From CAYMOV01 sp964392085 (GTDB taxonomy: Bacteria > Oederibacteriota > Muellerivitia > Muellerivitales > Muellerivitaceae), in contig CAYMOV010000063.1 of NCBI GenBank assembly GCA_964392085.1, positions 1-14,425 on the forward strand: a stretch of DNA of 14,425 nucleotides, read 5' to 3'. Positions 11,405 to 14,425 of the stretch are shown here, piece after piece. The notes under the pieces are model-generated. The model was not told where the DNA came from. It saw only the letters and a program-made list of their open reading frames with translations, and did no database searches. The first letter of the stretch is position 1. Each line of letters opens with the position of its first letter. The position numbers and the translations under genes were made by a program.

Positions 11405-12922
11405 CTACAGGTCTTGTCCGCAATAGGACAGGTTAAAGCTCTTGTTGCAGATGGGGAAATCGGAGACGGCCTGGTTGCGCATGGCCATCGACAAGGCGAT
11501 CCAATTGTGAAAGGACGGGTCCGTGATCTTGTAGCGGAGGATCTTCCCCGCGGGATCCGTCAGGACGACGTGGCAGACCTCGCCCCTCCACCCCTCGATG
11601 AGGGAGACCGCCAGGCTGTTCGGCTTGGGCTCCCCGCCGGCGGGCCGGTCCCCGGCCTCCGGCAGGTTTTGGAGCCGTTCCCGGATGAACTTGATCGAAC
11701 GCTGGATCTCGATCCAACGGACGAAGGCCCTCGAATGCACGTCGCCCTCTTGGGCCAATGCGATGGGCACCACCATGAAACGGTAAGGCCCGAAGGGGTG
11801 GTTCTGCCGGACGTCGACCTCCAACCCGCAGGCCCTCGCGGAAGGGCCCACGAGACCCAGTTCCAGCGCCTGTTCCGCCGTGACGGTCCCGATGCCGTCG
11901 AACCGCTCCAGCACCGAGGGGGAGTTCCACATGAGTTCCACGGCCCCCGTCACATCCTTCTCCGCCTGGCCCAGCCGCTCCAGGAGCGTCCCCGCCCGGG
12001 CCGGATCCAGGTCGTGCCGGTCCCGGCCGGGACGAAGGAGTCCCCGGCCGAACCGGTTGCCGCAGATCAACGCGGTGAGGTTGAGGAAGTCCCCCCGGAT
12101 CCTGCCGCAATAGGCTTGGGTCGGGAGGAACCCCACGTCCCCCGCGAGGGCGCCCAGGTCCCCCGTGTGGTTGGCCAATCGCTCCAGCTCCAGGGCGATG
12201 GACCGGATCACCAGTTCCCGGGCCCCCACCTCGACCCCCGTGAGCGCCTCGAAGTTTTGGCAATAGGCCCAGGTGTGGGCCACGGTGGAATCCCCGGCCG
12301 CCGTCTCCACCTGGAAGACCGACGCGCGGTGGGGCCCTCCCAGGAGGGCCTCCTCGATCCCGCGGTGTTGGTAACCCAGGGAGATCTCCAGGTGGAGGAC
12401 TTTCTCGCCGTGGCACTGGAAACGGAAATGCCCCGGCTCGATGACCCCCGCGTGGATCGGTCCCACCGCCACCTCATGGACTTCCTCCCCCTCGACACGG
12501 TAGAAATCCATGCGCCCGATCTCCGGCATCGGCGGGGGGGGCTGGGACGAGAAGGGGCGTTGGATGAACCGGAGGGGTTTCAACCAGGGATGGCCCTCGG
12601 GCTTGAGGCCGAACTGTTCCGCGATTTCCCGTTCGAAAAGGTGGACCTGGGGGCACTGGGGCGTCAGGGATGGGAAGGACCCGCCCTCGACCCGGGTCCG
12701 GCCGACGAAAAGCCTGCCCTGCGGGTCGTCGGCCAAAACGGCGATCAGGTCCGTTTCCCCGGTCCGGTCCGTCGGGACCGCGAAGTAGGACGCGACCCGA
12801 TGGCCCCGGGAAACCCCCTCGAGGATCGCGGATTGGAATCTCTCCAAGGGAAGCGGTCCCAGGCCGCCGAGGTCCACGGCGGCCCCGTTGACGGCGGGGA
12901 GGAAGTTGTTCTGGGTCGTCAT
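11405..12922 (-). CDS. Hydrogenase-like large subunit (NuoC+NuoD fusion) lacking NiFe-site cysteines
   Basis: This 505-residue protein is the HyfG/HycE homologue. Residues about 20-125 are the NuoC-like part (LFEREIAEQFGLKPEGHP, 95-112); the rest is NuoD-like (GPIHAGVIEPGHFRF, 154-168; LGYQHRGIE, 182-190; ELERLANHTGDLGAL, 245-259). In true group 4 hydrogenases, RxCGxC follows at the L1 site; here the region reads VETAAGDSTVAH (205-216) with no cysteine. The C-terminal DPCxxC is replaced by FNLSYCGQDL (496-505), with one Cys and no cleavable tail. It therefore cannot hold a NiFe centre in the usual way and fits the energy-converting hydrogenase-related (Ehr) type. The ATG overlaps the stop of hyfF as ATGA; AAAGGA lies upstream. 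Confidence 0.92.
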   Translation of the reverse strand: MTTQNNFLPAVNGAAVDLGGLGPLPLERFQSAILEGVSRGHRVASYFAVPTDRTGETDLIAVLADDPQGRLFVGRTRVEGGSFPSLTPQCPQVHLFEREIAEQFGLKPEGHPWLKPLRFIQRPFSSQPPPPMPEIGRMDFYRVEGEEVHEVAVGPIHAGVIEPGHFRFQCHGEKVLHLEISLGYQHRGIEEALLGGPHRASVFQVETAAGDSTVAHTWAYCQNFEALTGVEVGARELVIRSIALELERLANHTGDLGALAGDVGFLPTQAYCGRIRGDFLNLTALICGNRFGRGLLRPGRDRHDLDPARAGTLLERLGQAEKDVTGAVELMWNSPSVLERFDGIGTVTAEQALELGLVGPSARACGLEVDVRQNHPFGPYRFMVVPIALAQEGDVHSRAFVRWIEIQRSIKFIRERLQNLPEAGDRPAGGEPKPNSLAVSLIEGWRGEVCHVVLTDPAGKILRYKITDPSFHNWIALSMAMRNQAVSDFPICNKSFNLSYCGQDL

Positions 12923-14352
12923 ACCGTTCCTTTCCAATAATCCACGGCGTTTTGGATGAGGTCCGCCAGGGGTTTCGGCAGGTCCGTCCCGATCCACAGG
13001 ACCAGGCCCAACAAGAGGATGGGGGGCGCCGTCAACCAAAAGGTGTCGCGGTAGTCCGTCTTCTTGGAGGCCGGGGAGGGTTCCCCTTGGCAGACGCCCA
13101 GCACCGTGCTTCCCATTCCCATGAAGACCACCATCAGGAGGAAGAGGTAAGACGCCCCGACCAGGAACCGCCCGTTCTCGAGGGAGGCCCGGAGGATCGT
13201 GAACTCGCTCACGAAGGGCCCGAAGGGCGGCGTCCCCGTGACGGCGATGAAACCGAGCAGGAAAAGCCAACCCGAGACGGGAAGCCTCCGGAGCGCCCCC
13301 GACACCTCGTCGGTGGACTTGCTTTGGTAGGCCCGGTGGATGTTGCCCGACGTGAGGAACAGCACGCCTTTCGTCAGGGCGTTGTTCAGGAGGTGCAGGA
13401 AGGACCCGAAGATCCCCACCCCGCCCAATCCGACGCCCAGGACCAAAATCCCCATGTGCTCGACGCTGGAGTAGGCCAGCATCCGCTTGAAGTCCCTCTG
13501 CCGCACCATGAAGACCGCCCCGAAGGTCATGGAGAGCAAGCCCATCCCCACCAGGGTCTTGTCCGCGAATGCCCCTTCCCCGGCCGCGTGCAGGATCCTC
13601 GTGAACCGCAGGATCGCCAGGAAGGCGCAACTGGTGACCCCGCCCGCCAGGAGCGCCCCCACCAACCCCGGGGACTCGCCGTAGGCGTCGGGCTTCCAGG
13701 TGTGGAGGGGAGCCAACCCCATCTTGGTCCCGTAACCCACCACCAGGGTCGCGAACGCCACGTGGAGCCAGGGCTTGGAAAGGAGGCCCGCCGACGCCAC
13801 GAGGTCCTCCATCAGCAGGGACGAGGGGGTCCCATTCGCCAGGGTGGCGTAGGCCAGGAAGAAGGACCCCAACAACGCGAGGGCGATCCCAACGGAACAG
13901 ATCAGGAGGTATTTCCAGGCCGCCTCGATCGATTGGGTGTTGTGGTTGAAATAGATCAAGGGGGCGCTGACCAGGGTGGTGGCTTCCATGGCCACCCACA
14001 TAAAGCCCAATTGCTGGGAATAGGTGATGAGGGAGAGGAAGGAAAGGAGCAGGAGAACGCAACTGCAGAAGATCCGGTTTCCCCAATCCCGCCTGATCCG
14101 CAGGTAAGCGGGGGCATACAGGAAACAAACGAGGAAAAGCAGGCTGATCACCAACAGGACCAGTCGTCCGACCGGATCCAGGTAAAACCAACCGTGGACG
14201 GCATCCGGCGTTCCGCCCAGGACCCTCAGGACCCAAAGGAAGTGGACGAGGGCGGCCACCGGCAGGATCCACGGACGCAGGCGGTCCGAGGGGATCAGGT
14301 AGGCGATCGCCGACCCGACCAGGGGGATCAGGAATAGGGCGTGAAGCGTCAT
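12919..14352 (-). CDS. hyfF: HyfF-like proton-translocating membrane subunit (NuoL/M/N, Mrp family)
   Basis: This antiporter-like subunit (477 aa, about 14 helices) belongs to the hydrogenase-4/complex I superfamily. Charged residues of the proton channel are present: Glu123 in WVAMEATTL, Lys147 (AAWKYLL), Lys210 in GYGTKMGLAPLHTW with His217, Lys289 near MLAYSSVEHMG (His299), and Lys328 in NNALTKGVLF. The DAYGESPG loop (222-229) is typical of HyfF. So the protein looks able to move protons. It overlaps the preceding gene and the large-subunit gene by ATGA at both ends, which implies coupled translation and a fixed ratio in the complex. GAGGG lies before the ATG. No truncation or frameshift was seen. 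Confidence 0.94.
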   Translation of the reverse strand: MTLHALFLIPLVGSAIAYLIPSDRLRPWILPVAALVHFLWVLRVLGGTPDAVHGWFYLDPVGRLVLLVISLLFLVCFLYAPAYLRIRRDWGNRIFCSCVLLLLSFLSLITYSQQLGFMWVAMEATTLVSAPLIYFNHNTQSIEAAWKYLLICSVGIALALLGSFFLAYATLANGTPSSLLMEDLVASAGLLSKPWLHVAFATLVVGYGTKMGLAPLHTWKPDAYGESPGLVGALLAGGVTSCAFLAILRFTRILHAAGEGAFADKTLVGMGLLSMTFGAVFMVRQRDFKRMLAYSSVEHMGILVLGVGLGGVGIFGSFLHLLNNALTKGVLFLTSGNIHRAYQSKSTDEVSGALRRLPVSGWLFLLGFIAVTGTPPFGPFVSEFTILRASLENGRFLVGASYLFLLMVVFMGMGSTVLGVCQGEPSPASKKTDYRDTFWLTAPPILLLGLVLWIGTDLPKPLADLIQNAVDYWKGTV

Positions 14353-14425
14353 GGCTTTTCCCTCAATGTAGTTAGGTTGTTGGAATCCAGGGACGAAAAG
14401 GCCCGTTGGATGTGGTTCAGGATGA
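14349..14425 (-). CDS. hyfE: HyfE-like small membrane subunit (C-terminus only)
   Basis: The last 24 codons of a gene entering from the right edge. In frame they read LNHIQRAFSSLDSNNLTTL followed by REKP and TGA, which resembles the end of HyfE proteins, where a cytoplasmic tail with an Ile-His-x-x-Phe-x-x-Leu pattern follows the last helix. Its TGA overlaps the ATG of hyfF as ATGA. Gene order E-F-G-H/I as in hydrogenase-4 supports the call. Too little is present for more. Confidence 0.7.
   Translation of the reverse strand, partial: ILNHIQRAFSSLDSNNLTTLREKP

Noticed and set aside
11414..12940. Open frame of 508 codons on the plus strand opposite the large subunit.
   Set aside because: Composition is Gly/Pro/Arg/Asp/His-rich as expected for the antisense of a GC-rich gene; no domain. 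The opposite frame is a recognisable protein.
12923..14272. A long minus-strand frame runs without a stop from 14272 into the large hydrogenase-like subunit and would add 450 residues to it.
   Set aside because: This stretch is the shifted frame of hyfF, whose own frame gives a perfect antiporter protein; the added residues are Gly/Pro/Arg-rich with no family features. The ATG at 12922 has a ribosome site and overlaps the hyfF stop.
12952..14337. Open frame of 461 codons on the plus strand opposite hyfF.
   Set aside because: Rich in Gln, Glu, His and Arg, the mirror of a hydrophobic gene; no motif and no ribosome site of note.

Overview
The window is a GC-rich stretch of bacterial chromosome in which almost every gene lies on the minus strand. 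Several products carry export signals, and one is an outer-membrane barrel ending in Phe. A TroA-type periplasmic metal-binding protein is also present, so the cell is Gram-negative. I cannot name the phylum. No mobile elements, tRNA, rRNA, CRISPR arrays or clear signs of recent transfer were seen, and no gene-free stretch exceeds 300 bases.

Layout from left to right. (1) 1-2446, minus: a nickel uptake operon read as nikR > nikM > nikN (PDGLE type) > nikQ > nikO. Each of the four transport genes overlaps the next by ATGA, and nikO runs off the left edge. NikR keeps all four high-affinity nickel ligands and NikM keeps the N-terminal Met-His plus His67 site, so nickel is favoured over cobalt. 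A 17-base dyad sits upstream of nikR. (2) 2621-3505, plus: an exported protein made only of a CHASE2 sensor domain. (3) 3589-4014, minus: a small exported protein with one CxxCH haem motif. (4) 4144-7599, minus: a zinc acquisition operon read as small His/Cys secreted protein > outer-membrane barrel > znuA > (palindromic repeat) > znuB. No ATPase gene (znuC) is present. (5) 7700-8134, minus: a Fur-family regulator, most likely Zur. An 18-base perfect palindrome lies between it and the znu operon. Divergently, 8198-8992 on the plus strand encodes a ZIP permease. (6) 9039-9248, minus: a small secreted Lys/His-rich protein with a strong intrinsic terminator. (7) 9352-10479, minus: glycine oxidase ThiO. 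(8) 10591-14425, minus: part of a membrane complex related to hydrogenase-4 and complex I, read as hyfE (C-terminus only) > hyfF > large subunit > ferredoxin/NuoB-like fusion.

How the parts work together. Regions 1 and 4-5 form two metal-import regulons, each with its own sensor: NikR for nickel and a Zur-like Fur protein for zinc. Region 4 appears to give a path for zinc across both membranes: a barrel in the outer membrane, ZnuA in the periplasm and ZnuB in the inner membrane. ZIP would be a second route through the inner membrane. The hydrogenase-like complex is the most unusual item. Its large subunit lacks both cysteine pairs that hold the NiFe centre, yet the proton-channel residues of HyfF and the Fe-S cysteines of the fusion subunit are intact. 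This matches the 'energy-converting hydrogenase-related' (Ehr) type: a proton-pumping electron-transfer complex that should not react with H2. The nickel system next door therefore cannot be explained by this complex.
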